Shown here piece after piece: positions 1-8,480 of a DNA stretch of 64,000 nt. This DNA is from Myxococcales bacterium. GTDB taxonomy: Bacteria > Myxococcota_A > Polyangia > Polyangiales > Polyangiaceae. Location of the stretch: positions 62,001-126,000 of the forward strand of contig JADKKK010000014.1 of the NCBI GenBank assembly GCA_016720545.1, in the 5' to 3' direction. A model generated the notes under the pieces. That model searched no databases, was not told the DNA's origin, and worked only from the letters and a program-made list of their open reading frames with translations. Positions within the stretch are counted from its first letter, which is position 1, and each line of letters starts with the position of its first letter. The position numbers and the translations under genes were made by a program.

Positions 1-1476
1 CAAGAAGAGCTCACGGGCACGCTTGGGCCGCAGGACCGCCAGAAGCTCCTCGAGCAGGCGGGCATCCGCGAGCGATCCCTTGTTTCGCAGCTCGACGAGC
101 TCCTGGTGGAGGTCTACATCCGCCACGGCGAGCTCTACGCGCTCATCTCGGACGTGGACTCGAGCCGCCCTCGCGAGACCCTCGCCGAGAACCTCGAGCA
201 CATCACGACGGTGCTCATGGACCGCCGGTACCCCCAGCACCCGACCTTCTTGGCCGAGCCCAAGAAGCAAGACCTCGAGACGCTGCTCGAGTGGATGGTG
301 CAGGCCGGCGAGACGAACGTCTCGGTCGGGTTCGACGAGGCCACGCTGAAGGCGCTGAAGAACCTCGGGCAGCCGCTCGACCTCGTGAACCTCGGGCAGA
401 CCAAGGCCTCGCTGCGCCTCGACTCCCGGTACTTGAAGGACGTGCTCCAGAAGGCCGATCACGACTCGTTCGCCTGGACACCCGTGGCCGAGCACCTCCG
501 CGAGACCTACGGGCTCCAGCCGCTCGTCGTGGACCTCTTCCTGTGCTTCCTCTGCAAGCGCGACCACCGCGCGCTCCAGGAGCTCGACGGCGAGCCGATC
601 GACGCGCGGATAGGCATGCCCGCCTCGGCGCGAGTTCGACTCCAGAGAGGCAAGCTCGTCAGCGCCGCGGACTGGGGACGTCTGCGCGATCTCGGCCACC
701 AGCTCTTCGATCTCCCGAGGCCGCCCGCGCATCGCTCGCTCCAGGGACAAGACGCGTTCGCCAGCGCCCTGAGAGAGCAGGGGATCGTGAAGCGGACAAC
801 CCTCCAGGGGGTCCACCAGCGCCTCGTCGATTTGGGCGTCGGCGCGGGAGTGGCCAAGAGCGATAGGCTCGAAGAGGTGGCGAAAGCCAACGGTCGCCTC
901 GCCGCCATTGTTCAGTCCACGACCGACAGCCACAAAGCGCTGAGCGAGCTGCTCGCGGCCTGGCCCGACGACGCGGCCGACCCGCTGCGCGCTCTGGTGA
1001 AGCAGATCGAGACGATCCGCGAGGCCGCGGGCGCGCTCGCCGACAGCGCGCGAGGGAACCTGCGCGCGGGCGCGAGCCACCCGACGGTGGGCGTCGAGGT
1101 GAAGGCCCACCTCGACGCGCTCGAGGGTCGGTTCGCGGCGACCCAGAACGAACAGCCGCTCACGCGAGAGTGGGTGCTCGACTGGAACAAGAAGGCGCAA
1201 GGGCTCATTCAGCGCCTCATCGAGCAGCAGCAGCAGGCCTCCGGGGTCCCACTCCCAGTGCCCGCGCCGCCCGTGGGCATCGCGCAGCCCATCGGAGCGC
1301 CCCCGCCGCCGCGCCCGGCGCTCCTCGAGCAGCGCCTCGACGCGAGCGACGCCGGCGCGGTGGATAGCCTCCTCGCCGAGGTGCGCAAGGCGCTCCGCGC
1401 GGCGCGAGGCTCAGGTACAAATGCACGCATTCGCGTCGTCGTCACGTACGACGAGAGTGGCGAGGGCGGCGCGTGA
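1..1476 (+). CDS. pglY: PglY/BrxC-like BREX ATPase, C-terminal part
   Basis: The frame is open from base 1, so the gene starts upstream of the window and only about 491 C-terminal residues are visible. Nothing catalytic is seen here; the P-loop expected in PglY/BrxC would lie upstream. The call rests on position: it directly precedes pglZ, brxD and brxHI, which is the gene order of type 2 BREX (pglW-pglX-pglY-pglZ-brxD-brxHI). The visible part is helical and charged, and carries a Pro/Ala-rich linker near residues 415-445 before a short C-terminal helix. The stop codon overlaps the pglZ start by four bases (GTGA), which suggests translational coupling. A GTG at 106 could be mistaken for the start, but coding sequence continues upstream of it without a stop. 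Confidence 0.72.
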   Translation, partial: QEELTGTLGPQDRQKLLEQAGIRERSLVSQLDELLVEVYIRHGELYALISDVDSSRPRETLAENLEHITTVLMDRRYPQHPTFLAEPKKQDLETLLEWMVQAGETNVSVGFDEATLKALKNLGQPLDLVNLGQTKASLRLDSRYLKDVLQKADHDSFAWTPVAEHLRETYGLQPLVVDLFLCFLCKRDHRALQELDGEPIDARIGMPASARVRLQRGKLVSAADWGRLRDLGHQLFDLPRPPAHRSLQGQDAFASALREQGIVKRTTLQGVHQRLVDLGVGAGVAKSDRLEEVAKANGRLAAIVQSTTDSHKALSELLAAWPDDAADPLRALVKQIETIREAAGALADSARGNLRAGASHPTVGVEVKAHLDALEGRFAATQNEQPLTREWVLDWNKKAQGLIQRLIEQQQQASGVPLPVPAPPVGIAQPIGAPPPPRPALLEQRLDASDAGAVDSLLAEVRKALRAARGSGTNARIRVVVTYDESGEGGA

Positions 1477-4073
1477 GCTCCGCGCAGCACCTGCTCCGCC
1501 GCATCCTCGAGCAAGCGGGAGGCGCCGCCGAGTCCGGCTACGTGCTGGTCATCGACGGCGAGGGCCTCGAGGACCTCCCGACCCAGATGGCGACCCCCAC
1601 GGGCGCGTACGGCGTCCACCGCGTGGGCACCGAGCTCGGCCTCCGGCACCTCTTGTGGAAGGCCCGCGGCGCGCCGCTCATCGCGGTGCTCCCCGAGGAG
1701 CTCGCGCAGCGCATCCAGCGCGCTCCCGATCTGCTCCGTCGCGCGCGAAACCAGCGTGTTCACGCGCTCTCGGTGAACGACGTGCTCGAGGTGCTCCTCG
1801 GCGTACGCGTGGTCGGGGCCGACGCGCCCCACATGCAGGCGCTCGCGCTCGAGCACGTGGGCACGCTCGCGACCGCGATGAGCCACCGCACGCTGCCGAC
1901 GGTGGTCGATCGACGACTCTTGACCGAGCTGCTCGTCGACGCGAGCGTCGGCGCGCAGGTGCGCACGCAGACCCCAGCGCAGCTCCTCGCGGCGTGGGTG
2001 ACCGATCCGCCGCGCTGGTCTCCGAACGTGAGCCGGCTCGTGCGCGACGCGCTCCCGGCGCTCCACGGGGACGAGGGGCGCCTCCTCGCGTGGGCGCTCG
2101 CCGAGCCCGAGCCGCGCCTCCGCGAGCTCGTGGTCCACGGCGCGGTGCTCACCGTGGACGCCCCGGAGCTGCCCAAGCCCCCGTGGGGGCCGCTGTGGAA
2201 GGCCGCGGCCGAGCCGCCGCTCGAGATGGACCGCCGCATCCTCCGTCGCGCGGCCGCGCGGCTCGCCGAGGAGACCCTCGTGGCGCTCGGCGACGCGTCC
2301 ACCTCGCTGCTCACGGTGGCCGATCGCGTCGGGCGCGAGCACCTGACCCCCGCGCAGCTCCAGACGAGCCGCGTGTTACCGCTGGCCTTCAAGGATCGCT
2401 GTCACGCCCTCGCGCAGCAGGCCGCGGGGGGCGAGCCCGTCGGCGCCGGCGAGATCGCGTGGCTCTCGGAGCACCGCGCGGCGCGCATGCACAGGGCCGA
2501 GCTCGCCGTCATGGACTCCCTGGCCCGCGTCTCGCGCTACCTCGCCGCTTCAGGCGAGCCCTCGGCCGAGCCTCCCCTCGATCTCGCCGCGCAGGTGATT
2601 GGCTATCAGCGGAGCGGGGCCTTCGCGGACCTCGCGATGACCCAGCTCCGCCGCGCGCTCGCGAGCAGCGCGAGCTACCACGCCGAGGCCGGCAAGGTGC
2701 TCGCGGCGGCGCGCGCGCGCCGCGACGAGGGCAACCGCGCGTTCGCTGCGGCCCTGGCGAGCGGCTACGAGTCGGCGCTCCATCAGGGGGGGATCCCGCT
2801 CCACCGCGTGTGGAAGCGCGTCGTCGCGCCCGTGTGGCAAGAAGCTCCCGCGGCGAGGGTGTTCCTCGTCGTGCTCGACGGGTGCAGCTATCCGGTCTTT
2901 CTCGAGCTCCTCTCCGCGCTGGCGGCGGACAGCGCGTTCCCCCTCGGCCTGCGGTCGAACGCCGACGGCCGGCTGTGCGGTCTGCCCGCGCTCGCGCCAC
3001 TCCCTACGGTCACGAGCCACGCCCGAGGGGCGATCTTCCTCGGAGAGCTGCCGAACGATCCGCTCGTCGCCGAGACCGTATTTCGCGATCAAGACGAGGC
3101 GAAGACCGACAAGGCGCGACTCAACCAGAACGCGAACCTCGGCTCCCGCACCCGGCGCCTCTTCCTGAAGGGCGATCTCGGCGACGGAGGCCAGGCGCTG
3201 CTCGCGGCGCTCGACGATGCCGCGCTCGACGTCGTGGCCGTGGTCTTCAACGCGGTGGACGATCAGATCGGCTCGTCGAACACCGGCGCGACGGTGCGGC
3301 TCGCGCCCGAGGACATCACGGCCTTCAAGCCGAGCCTGCGCGCCGCCCTCCAGGCGGGTCGCCGCGTGCTCCTCACCGCCGATCATGGGCATAGCCTCTA
3401 TTTCGATCGCGCGCTCCGCGTGGGCGCCGGCAAGACTCCCCGCTATCTCTCGCTGGGCAAGGACGATCCCGTGCCCGACGGCTTCCAAGAGATTCAAGTG
3501 GGCGGCCTCGGCGGCCCTCCCGAGCGGCGCGCGTTCGCGTGGCGGAGCGGCGCGTACCTCGGCCAGCCGCAGGTCGGGTTTCACGGGGGGTGCAGCCTCG
3601 AGGAGGTCGTGGTCCCGCTCGCGTGGATCGCGCGTGACGGGCTCGCGGCCGAGGAGCCCCCGTGGTGGTACGGGCGCGGAGCCCTCGCCGAGCCCGCGAC
3701 CACGACGTCTTCGCGCCCCGTGGCGCCGCCGCTCGTGACGCCCCTCCCCTCGGACTCGCTCACGCAGCCTGGGCAGCCAGTGAAGCCGCAGCTCTCGCTC
3801 TTCAACCCGGCCGACAAGGCCGACGCGCTGCCCCTCTCGCCTGCGCTCCTCGCGAGGCTCTCGAACGACGAGAAGGCCGTGCTCGTGCTGCTCAAAGAGA
3901 ACGGATCGGCGCGAGCCACCGAGCTCGCGGAGCGACTCGGCAAGAACCCCGGGCGACTCAACGGCCTGATGCGCACTCTGCACCGGACGCTTCACGACGA
4001 GGGCGTCACCCTGTTCGCCGCCGAGACCCTGCCGAGCGGCGAGACCCTGTATCGCTACCAAGGGAAGGACTAG
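1473..4073 (+). CDS. pglZ: BREX PglZ protein (alkaline-phosphatase-superfamily fold)
   Basis: This 866-residue protein has a central PglZ domain. An Asp-containing strand (VVLDGCSYPVF) lies near residues 465-475, and a later metal-site-like motif TADHGHS lies near 633; both fit the alkaline phosphatase superfamily. PglZ is a core component of all BREX phage-defence types and has been linked to metal-dependent nuclease or phosphodiesterase activity in some systems. The last 80 residues look like a winged helix, with a helix-turn-helix around ATELAERLGKNPGRLNGLM. The start is GTG, overlapping the upstream stop, and the stop lies four bases before the brxD ATG. Its length is in the usual PglZ range. 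The family call is strong; the enzymatic role in this system is inferred. Confidence 0.9.
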   Translation: MSSAQHLLRRILEQAGGAAESGYVLVIDGEGLEDLPTQMATPTGAYGVHRVGTELGLRHLLWKARGAPLIAVLPEELAQRIQRAPDLLRRARNQRVHALSVNDVLEVLLGVRVVGADAPHMQALALEHVGTLATAMSHRTLPTVVDRRLLTELLVDASVGAQVRTQTPAQLLAAWVTDPPRWSPNVSRLVRDALPALHGDEGRLLAWALAEPEPRLRELVVHGAVLTVDAPELPKPPWGPLWKAAAEPPLEMDRRILRRAAARLAEETLVALGDASTSLLTVADRVGREHLTPAQLQTSRVLPLAFKDRCHALAQQAAGGEPVGAGEIAWLSEHRAARMHRAELAVMDSLARVSRYLAASGEPSAEPPLDLAAQVIGYQRSGAFADLAMTQLRRALASSASYHAEAGKVLAAARARRDEGNRAFAAALASGYESALHQGGIPLHRVWKRVVAPVWQEAPAARVFLVVLDGCSYPVFLELLSALAADSAFPLGLRSNADGRLCGLPALAPLPTVTSHARGAIFLGELPNDPLVAETVFRDQDEAKTDKARLNQNANLGSRTRRLFLKGDLGDGGQALLAALDDAALDVVAVVFNAVDDQIGSSNTGATVRLAPEDITAFKPSLRAALQAGRRVLLTADHGHSLYFDRALRVGAGKTPRYLSLGKDDPVPDGFQEIQVGGLGGPPERRAFAWRSGAYLGQPQVGFHGGCSLEEVVVPLAWIARDGLAAEEPPWWYGRGALAEPATTTSSRPVAPPLVTPLPSDSLTQPGQPVKPQLSLFNPADKADALPLSPALLARLSNDEKAVLVLLKENGSARATELAERLGKNPGRLNGLMRTLHRTLHDEGVTLFAAETLPSGETLYRYQGKD

Positions 4074-4077
4074 CTCG

Positions 4078-5427
4078 ATGTCTGTGATTCCCGAGTCGGC
4101 CGCGATCGTCAACGCGCTGCGGAGCGGCGTGGTGCCCAACCAGGGCCTCGCGCACTTCGCGACGGGCCTCGAGAGCCTGCTCGACGCCGTGAACGAGGAG
4201 CTCGATTTCGTGGCCACGGGCCAGGGCAGCTCGAAGTGGCTGCGCGGGGAGTACGGCGCCGGAAAGACCTTCGCCGCGCGCTACCTGTGCGCGAAGGCGC
4301 GGCAGCGCGGCTTCGCGACCGCCGAGGTGCAGATCTCGGTGAACGACACGCCACTCCACCACCTGGAGACCGTGTATCGCCGTCTCATCGAGCGCCTCGA
4401 GACGGCCGCCGACGGGCCGAACGCCTTCCAGGCCGTGGTCGAGGGGTGGCTCTACCGCCTGGGAGACGAGGTCACGCGTCTGCGTGGTCTGTCGGAGAAC
4501 GATCCGGGCTTCGCCGACGCCACCGAGCAGCGCCTCGAGGACAAGCTCGCCGACCTGTCTCGGCGAAACCCGGCGTTCGCCCAGGTGCTTCGCGCGTACC
4601 ACCGCGCCACGCACGAGGGAGACTTCGGTACGGCCCAGGGCCTCCTCGCGTGGCTCGCGGGCCAGCCGCACACGGACCGCTCGGTGCTGCGCGTCGCGGG
4701 CACCCGGGGAAAGATCGACGGACAGGCCGCGCTCACGTTCCTCGGTGGGGTCCTGCAGCTCCTCCGTCAGTCCGGGTACCAGGGCCTCGTCGTGGTGCTC
4801 GACGAGGTCGAGACCATCCAGCGAATGAACGCGCAGACCCGGCAAAACTCGCTGAACGCGCTCCGGCAGCTCATGGACATGCTCGGCAAGGGCGAGCTGC
4901 CTGGCCTCTACCTGGTCGTCCCCGGCACGCGGGACTTCTTCGAGGGGTACAAAGGGCTGAAGGCGCTCGCGCCTCTCCATCAGCGCGTGCACGTGACCTT
5001 CGGGGAGGACCCACGGTGGGACAACCTCCGCGCGCCCCAGGTACGTCTCTTGCCGTTTACCGGAGAGCGCTTGCTCACGGTGGGCCGCCGGGTCCGTGAT
5101 CTCTACCCGGCGAGGAACGCGGAGCGCGTCGCGGCGCGCATCGACGATCGCTTCCTCGAGGCGCTCGTCGAGCAGGTGACCGCTGGCTTTGGTGGAAAGG
5201 TGTCTCTCGCGCCGCGCCTCTTCCTGCGTGAGCTCGTGGACGTGATGGACCGCGTAGATCTTCATGAGGACTACGTGCCTGCGGCGCACTACCGTCTCGC
5301 GTTGGACGACGGGAAGCTCAACGACGAAGAGCTCGCGGCGAAGCACGGGACACCGGTCGACGAGGCCGCGGAGGAACCTCCTCCGGAGCCCCCCGTCGCG
5401 GATAAGCCTCGACGCCTGGAGGGATAG
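4078..5427 (+). CDS. brxD: BREX ATP-binding protein BrxD
   Basis: This 449-residue P-loop ATPase has Walker A GEYGAGKTF at residues 57-65 and Walker B VVVLDEVETI near 239-248. The N-terminus (SAAIVNALRSGVVPNQGLAHFATG) has the layout of the BrxD/DUF2791 family, ATPases restricted to BREX systems, mainly type 2. BrxD is thought to work with the helicase BrxHI during discrimination or restriction of phage DNA, but its mechanism is not settled. The start ATG lies four bases after the pglZ stop. The C-terminal tail beyond residue 425 is acidic and proline-rich. The gene is followed by a 154-bp hairpin-forming element before brxHI. Confidence 0.9.
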   Translation: MSVIPESAAIVNALRSGVVPNQGLAHFATGLESLLDAVNEELDFVATGQGSSKWLRGEYGAGKTFAARYLCAKARQRGFATAEVQISVNDTPLHHLETVYRRLIERLETAADGPNAFQAVVEGWLYRLGDEVTRLRGLSENDPGFADATEQRLEDKLADLSRRNPAFAQVLRAYHRATHEGDFGTAQGLLAWLAGQPHTDRSVLRVAGTRGKIDGQAALTFLGGVLQLLRQSGYQGLVVVLDEVETIQRMNAQTRQNSLNALRQLMDMLGKGELPGLYLVVPGTRDFFEGYKGLKALAPLHQRVHVTFGEDPRWDNLRAPQVRLLPFTGERLLTVGRRVRDLYPARNAERVAARIDDRFLEALVEQVTAGFGGKVSLAPRLFLRELVDVMDRVDLHEDYVPAAHYRLALDDGKLNDEELAAKHGTPVDEAAEEPPPEPPVADKPRRLEG

Positions 5428-5442
5428 GCCCGGTGCAAGCGA

Positions 5443-5596
5443 GAGGAGAATTCACCACGGAGGCACGGAGGCACGGAGCCGAGAGAGAGGATTCTTGTTC
5501 GAGAGGAGAGAGCCGCGCAACTCTCGCTCTCGAACAAAAAATTCTCGTCCTCCTTCTTGCCTCCGTGTCTCCGTGCCTCCGTGGTGAATTCTCCTC
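5443..5596. repeat. 154-bp inverted-repeat (MITE-like) element inside the BREX operon
   Basis: Arms at 5443-5478 and 5561-5596 are 36-bp inverted repeats with one mismatch. They begin GAGGAGAATTCACCACGG and contain iterated GGAGGCAC/GGAGACAC units. An inner inverted repeat (TTGTTCGAGAG near 5495-5505 against CTCTCGAACAA near 5526-5536) extends the pairing, so almost the whole element can fold into one long hairpin. It encodes nothing convincing and has no transposase, so it resembles a REP or MITE-type element. It ends three bases before the GGAGGG ribosome binding site of brxHI. If transcribed with the operon, the hairpin would sit in the brxD-brxHI mRNA and could affect termination, processing or access to the brxHI start. 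Confidence 0.85.
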
Positions 5597-5598
5597 AG

Positions 5599-5604
5599 GG
5601 AGGG
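5599..5604 (+). promoter_or_regulatory. Ribosome binding site of brxHI
   Basis: GGAGGG lies seven bases before the ATG at 5612 and just outside the right arm of the inverted-repeat element. It favours 5612 over the upstream in-frame alternatives, which would begin inside the repeat. Confidence 0.6.
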
Positions 5605-5611
5605 CCGCGCC

Positions 5612-8416
5612 ATGACGGGCATCGCCAGGCTCCACCCCCACCTCCAACACGCGATCGTCCACGATCTGGGCTGGCGCTCCCTGCGCCCCGTGCAGGAGGC
5701 GACCATCGACGCGGTGCTCGACGGCTGCAACGCCGTCGTGCTCGCGCCCACCGCGGGCGGCAAGACCGAAGCCGCCATTTTTCCGCTGCTCTCGCGCATC
5801 CTGACGGAGGGCCCGAAGCCCGTCTCGGTGCTCTACATATGCCCGATTCGCGCGCTCCTGAACAACCAAGAGGAGCGCCTCGAGAGCTACGCGCGGATGG
5901 TGGGGCTCGACGTGTTCAAGTGGCACGGCGACGTGAGCGACTCCGCGAAGAGACGCTTCCGCGAGTCACCCGCGCACATCTTGATGACGACCCCCGAGTC
6001 GCTCGAGGTGATGTTCATCAGCGCGAAGACCGACGCGCGCGCGCTCTTCTCCGAGCTGTCGGCGGTGGTCATCGACGAGGTCCACGCGTTCGCCGGAGAC
6101 GACCGCGGCGCTCACCTCGCCGCGCTGCTCGAGCGGCTGACGGCGCTCTGCGGGCGAGACATCCAGCGGATCGGCCTCTCGGCGACCGTCGGGAATCCGC
6201 GCGTCATCGGCGAGTGGCTCCAGGGCTCGAGCGAGCGCCCGTTCCGGCTCGTGGATCCGCCGCGCCCCCGCGCCGAACGCGATCTGCGCGTCGAGTCGGT
6301 GAACGACCTCGCCGAGGCCGCCTCAGGGATCGTGTCGATCGCGCGTGGCAAGAAGAGCCTCGTGTTCGTGGAGAGCCGCTCCAAGGCGGAGGCCGTTGCG
6401 CAGGCGCTCGCCGGCTCGGGCGTGGAGGTCTTCATTCACCACAGCTCGGTGAGCCGCGCCGACCGGACGCTCGCAGAAGAGCAGTTCGCCAAGGGGCAGA
6501 ACACCGCGATCGTGTGCACGTCCACGATGGAGCTCGGGATCGACGTCGGCGATCTCGACCACGTGATCCAGGTGGACGCCCCAAGCACGGTCGCGTCGTT
6601 CTTGCAGCGGATGGGGCGCACCGGGCGACGGGCCCACACGCGCGCCAACTGCACGTTCTTCTGCCTCACGCCGGAGTCGTTGCTCCAGTCGGTGGCGCTC
6701 CTTCGCCTCGCCGAGTCCGGCTGGGTGGAGGACGTGCGGCCCGCCTCGCAGGCGATTCACGTGCTCGCTCACCAGGTGATGGCGTTGATTCTCCAGGAGG
6801 GCGGGATCTCGCGTCACCGGCTGCTGCCGTGGATCGAGGCGGCCTACCCGTTCTCGAGCGTGCGCGCCGAGCGGCTCCACGAGCTCGTCGACACGATGGT
6901 CGAGCGCGGGATTCTCTACGAAGCCGATGGGCTGCTGTCGCTCGGGCAGCGCGGAGAGAAGCTCTACGGGCGAAAGAACTTCTTCGAGCTCTACGCGGTC
7001 TTCACGGCCCCGCCGGTGCTGCGCGTGCAGCACGGGAAGGAAGACGTGGGCCACATTCAGGCGCTCTTCGTCTCGATGCAGGATCGCGAGGCGGGGCCCC
7101 TCTGCTTTCGACTCGCGGGGCGCGCGTGGGAGGTGGGGCTCGTCGAGTGGTCAAAGGGCGTCATGCACGTGAAGCCCGCGGAGCGCGGGCGAGTCCCGAG
7201 CTGGCTCGGGTTCCCCGGTACGTTGTCGATGGCGCTCTGCCAGGCGATGCGCGAGGTGCTCCTCGAGCGCCCGAGCGAGGGCTCAGGCTCCGAGGCCGCC
7301 TGGCTCAGCCTGGTCGCCGCGCGTGAGCTCCGCGATCTGCGGCGCTCGTACGAGGACGTGCTCGACGAGGAGACCGCGCCGCTCGAAGAGGGCACGGATG
7401 GGGTGACGTGGCACACCTTCGCCGGCGCGGCGGTCAATAGGCTCCTCGCCGCGGGGCTCGAGTCCGCGTGTGGGAAGCGCTGGATGGCGGGCAACCTGTC
7501 GCTCCGGTGCAAGGATCTCACGATGGGAGCGGCACGTGACGCCGTGCGCGCTTTGCCCGCGCTCGACTGGGAGCGCACCGCGTCGACCGCAGCGCGCGCG
7601 ATGGCCCGCGGGATGGTGAGCAAGTTCCAGCCGTGTCTGCCCGAGGCGGCGGAGGACCGACTCCTCGGGGAGCGGCTGCTCGACCTGGCGGGGACGTTGC
7701 GCTTCTTGGGAGGCCTCCGGCTCGGGGGCACGCACGCGGCACCAAGGGTCGAAGGACCGAGGCTCCGTGACGAGGAGGCGCTTGGACCGCTTCCGCAGGC
7801 TGCGCTCGGTCTGTCGCCCGACGCGGCCGACCATGCGCCTCGGGCCGAACGTGAGGGGCTTGGAGCGCCGAAGAACCCCATCGAGTGGATCGATACGCCG
7901 GAGGGCCTCCGCGGCGCGCTCGCCGCGCTCCTCGCCGAGCCGGTCGTTGGCCTCGACGTGGAGACGGCGCTCGACTTCGGAACGCTGTGCCTTGTGCAAA
8001 TGGCCACTCCGACGCGGACCTATTTGATTGACCCGTTCGCGGTGGGGGACCTCGGGGCGCTCCAAGAGGTGATGAGCGCGGAGCGCCCGCAGAAGGTCAT
8101 CCACAACGCCCAGTTCGAGCGACGAGTGCTCGCGCGCGTCGGAGTCGCGCTCGGGGGCGTGTTCGACACCCTCCAGGCGTCGCGGCGTGTGCATGGGCGG
8201 AAGATCGCCGGTGGGCACAGCCTCGCGGTGGTCTGTCAGCGCGAGCTCGGGTTCACGCTCGACAAGGGGGAGCAGACCTCCAACTGGGGGCGGCGGCCCC
8301 TCGACGCGGCGCAGGTGCGGTATGCGGCCCTGGATGCCGAGGTGCTGCTGGAGCTCTACGCGCGGCTCGAGACAGCGGAACCGAGCGAGACGACCCAGCT
8401 CGCGCTGCGACCCTGA
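5612..8416 (+). CDS. brxHI: BREX helicase BrxHI with C-terminal RNase D-like exonuclease domain
   Basis: This 934-residue protein has an Lhr-like superfamily 2 helicase in the N-terminal two thirds. Q-motif-like context and Walker A APTAGGKTEAA are near residues 45-55, DEVH is near 156, SATVGNP near 190, and motif VI QRMGRTGRR near 331-339. From about residue 755 a second domain resembles DEDDy 3'-5' exonucleases of the RNase D/WRN type. It shows VGLDVET (Asp-x-Glu, near 779), IHNAQFERR, and YAALDAE (Tyr-x3-Asp). BrxHI is the type 2 BREX helicase. The exonuclease tail would give unwinding and degradation in one polypeptide. The gene ends the operon; the next gene is convergent. The middle third (about 420-740) is not assigned to a domain. 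Confidence 0.88.
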   Translation: MTGIARLHPHLQHAIVHDLGWRSLRPVQEATIDAVLDGCNAVVLAPTAGGKTEAAIFPLLSRILTEGPKPVSVLYICPIRALLNNQEERLESYARMVGLDVFKWHGDVSDSAKRRFRESPAHILMTTPESLEVMFISAKTDARALFSELSAVVIDEVHAFAGDDRGAHLAALLERLTALCGRDIQRIGLSATVGNPRVIGEWLQGSSERPFRLVDPPRPRAERDLRVESVNDLAEAASGIVSIARGKKSLVFVESRSKAEAVAQALAGSGVEVFIHHSSVSRADRTLAEEQFAKGQNTAIVCTSTMELGIDVGDLDHVIQVDAPSTVASFLQRMGRTGRRAHTRANCTFFCLTPESLLQSVALLRLAESGWVEDVRPASQAIHVLAHQVMALILQEGGISRHRLLPWIEAAYPFSSVRAERLHELVDTMVERGILYEADGLLSLGQRGEKLYGRKNFFELYAVFTAPPVLRVQHGKEDVGHIQALFVSMQDREAGPLCFRLAGRAWEVGLVEWSKGVMHVKPAERGRVPSWLGFPGTLSMALCQAMREVLLERPSEGSGSEAAWLSLVAARELRDLRRSYEDVLDEETAPLEEGTDGVTWHTFAGAAVNRLLAAGLESACGKRWMAGNLSLRCKDLTMGAARDAVRALPALDWERTASTAARAMARGMVSKFQPCLPEAAEDRLLGERLLDLAGTLRFLGGLRLGGTHAAPRVEGPRLRDEEALGPLPQAALGLSPDAADHAPRAEREGLGAPKNPIEWIDTPEGLRGALAALLAEPVVGLDVETALDFGTLCLVQMATPTRTYLIDPFAVGDLGALQEVMSAERPQKVIHNAQFERRVLARVGVALGGVFDTLQASRRVHGRKIAGGHSLAVVCQRELGFTLDKGEQTSNWGRRPLDAAQVRYAALDAEVLLELYARLETAEPSETTQLALRP

Positions 8417-8480
8417 CCGTTGTAGCCGCGCAGCGGTGAACCGAGCTAGGTCGCAGATTCGCTGCTGCCCAGCGGGCCGC

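Noticed and set aside
1209..2342. Long minus-strand open frame opposite pglY/pglZ, and many similar frames opposite other genes
   Set aside because: They are antisense shadows typical of very GC-rich coding DNA. Composition is Arg/Ala/Gly/His-rich and no family features were seen, while the plus-strand genes are complete.
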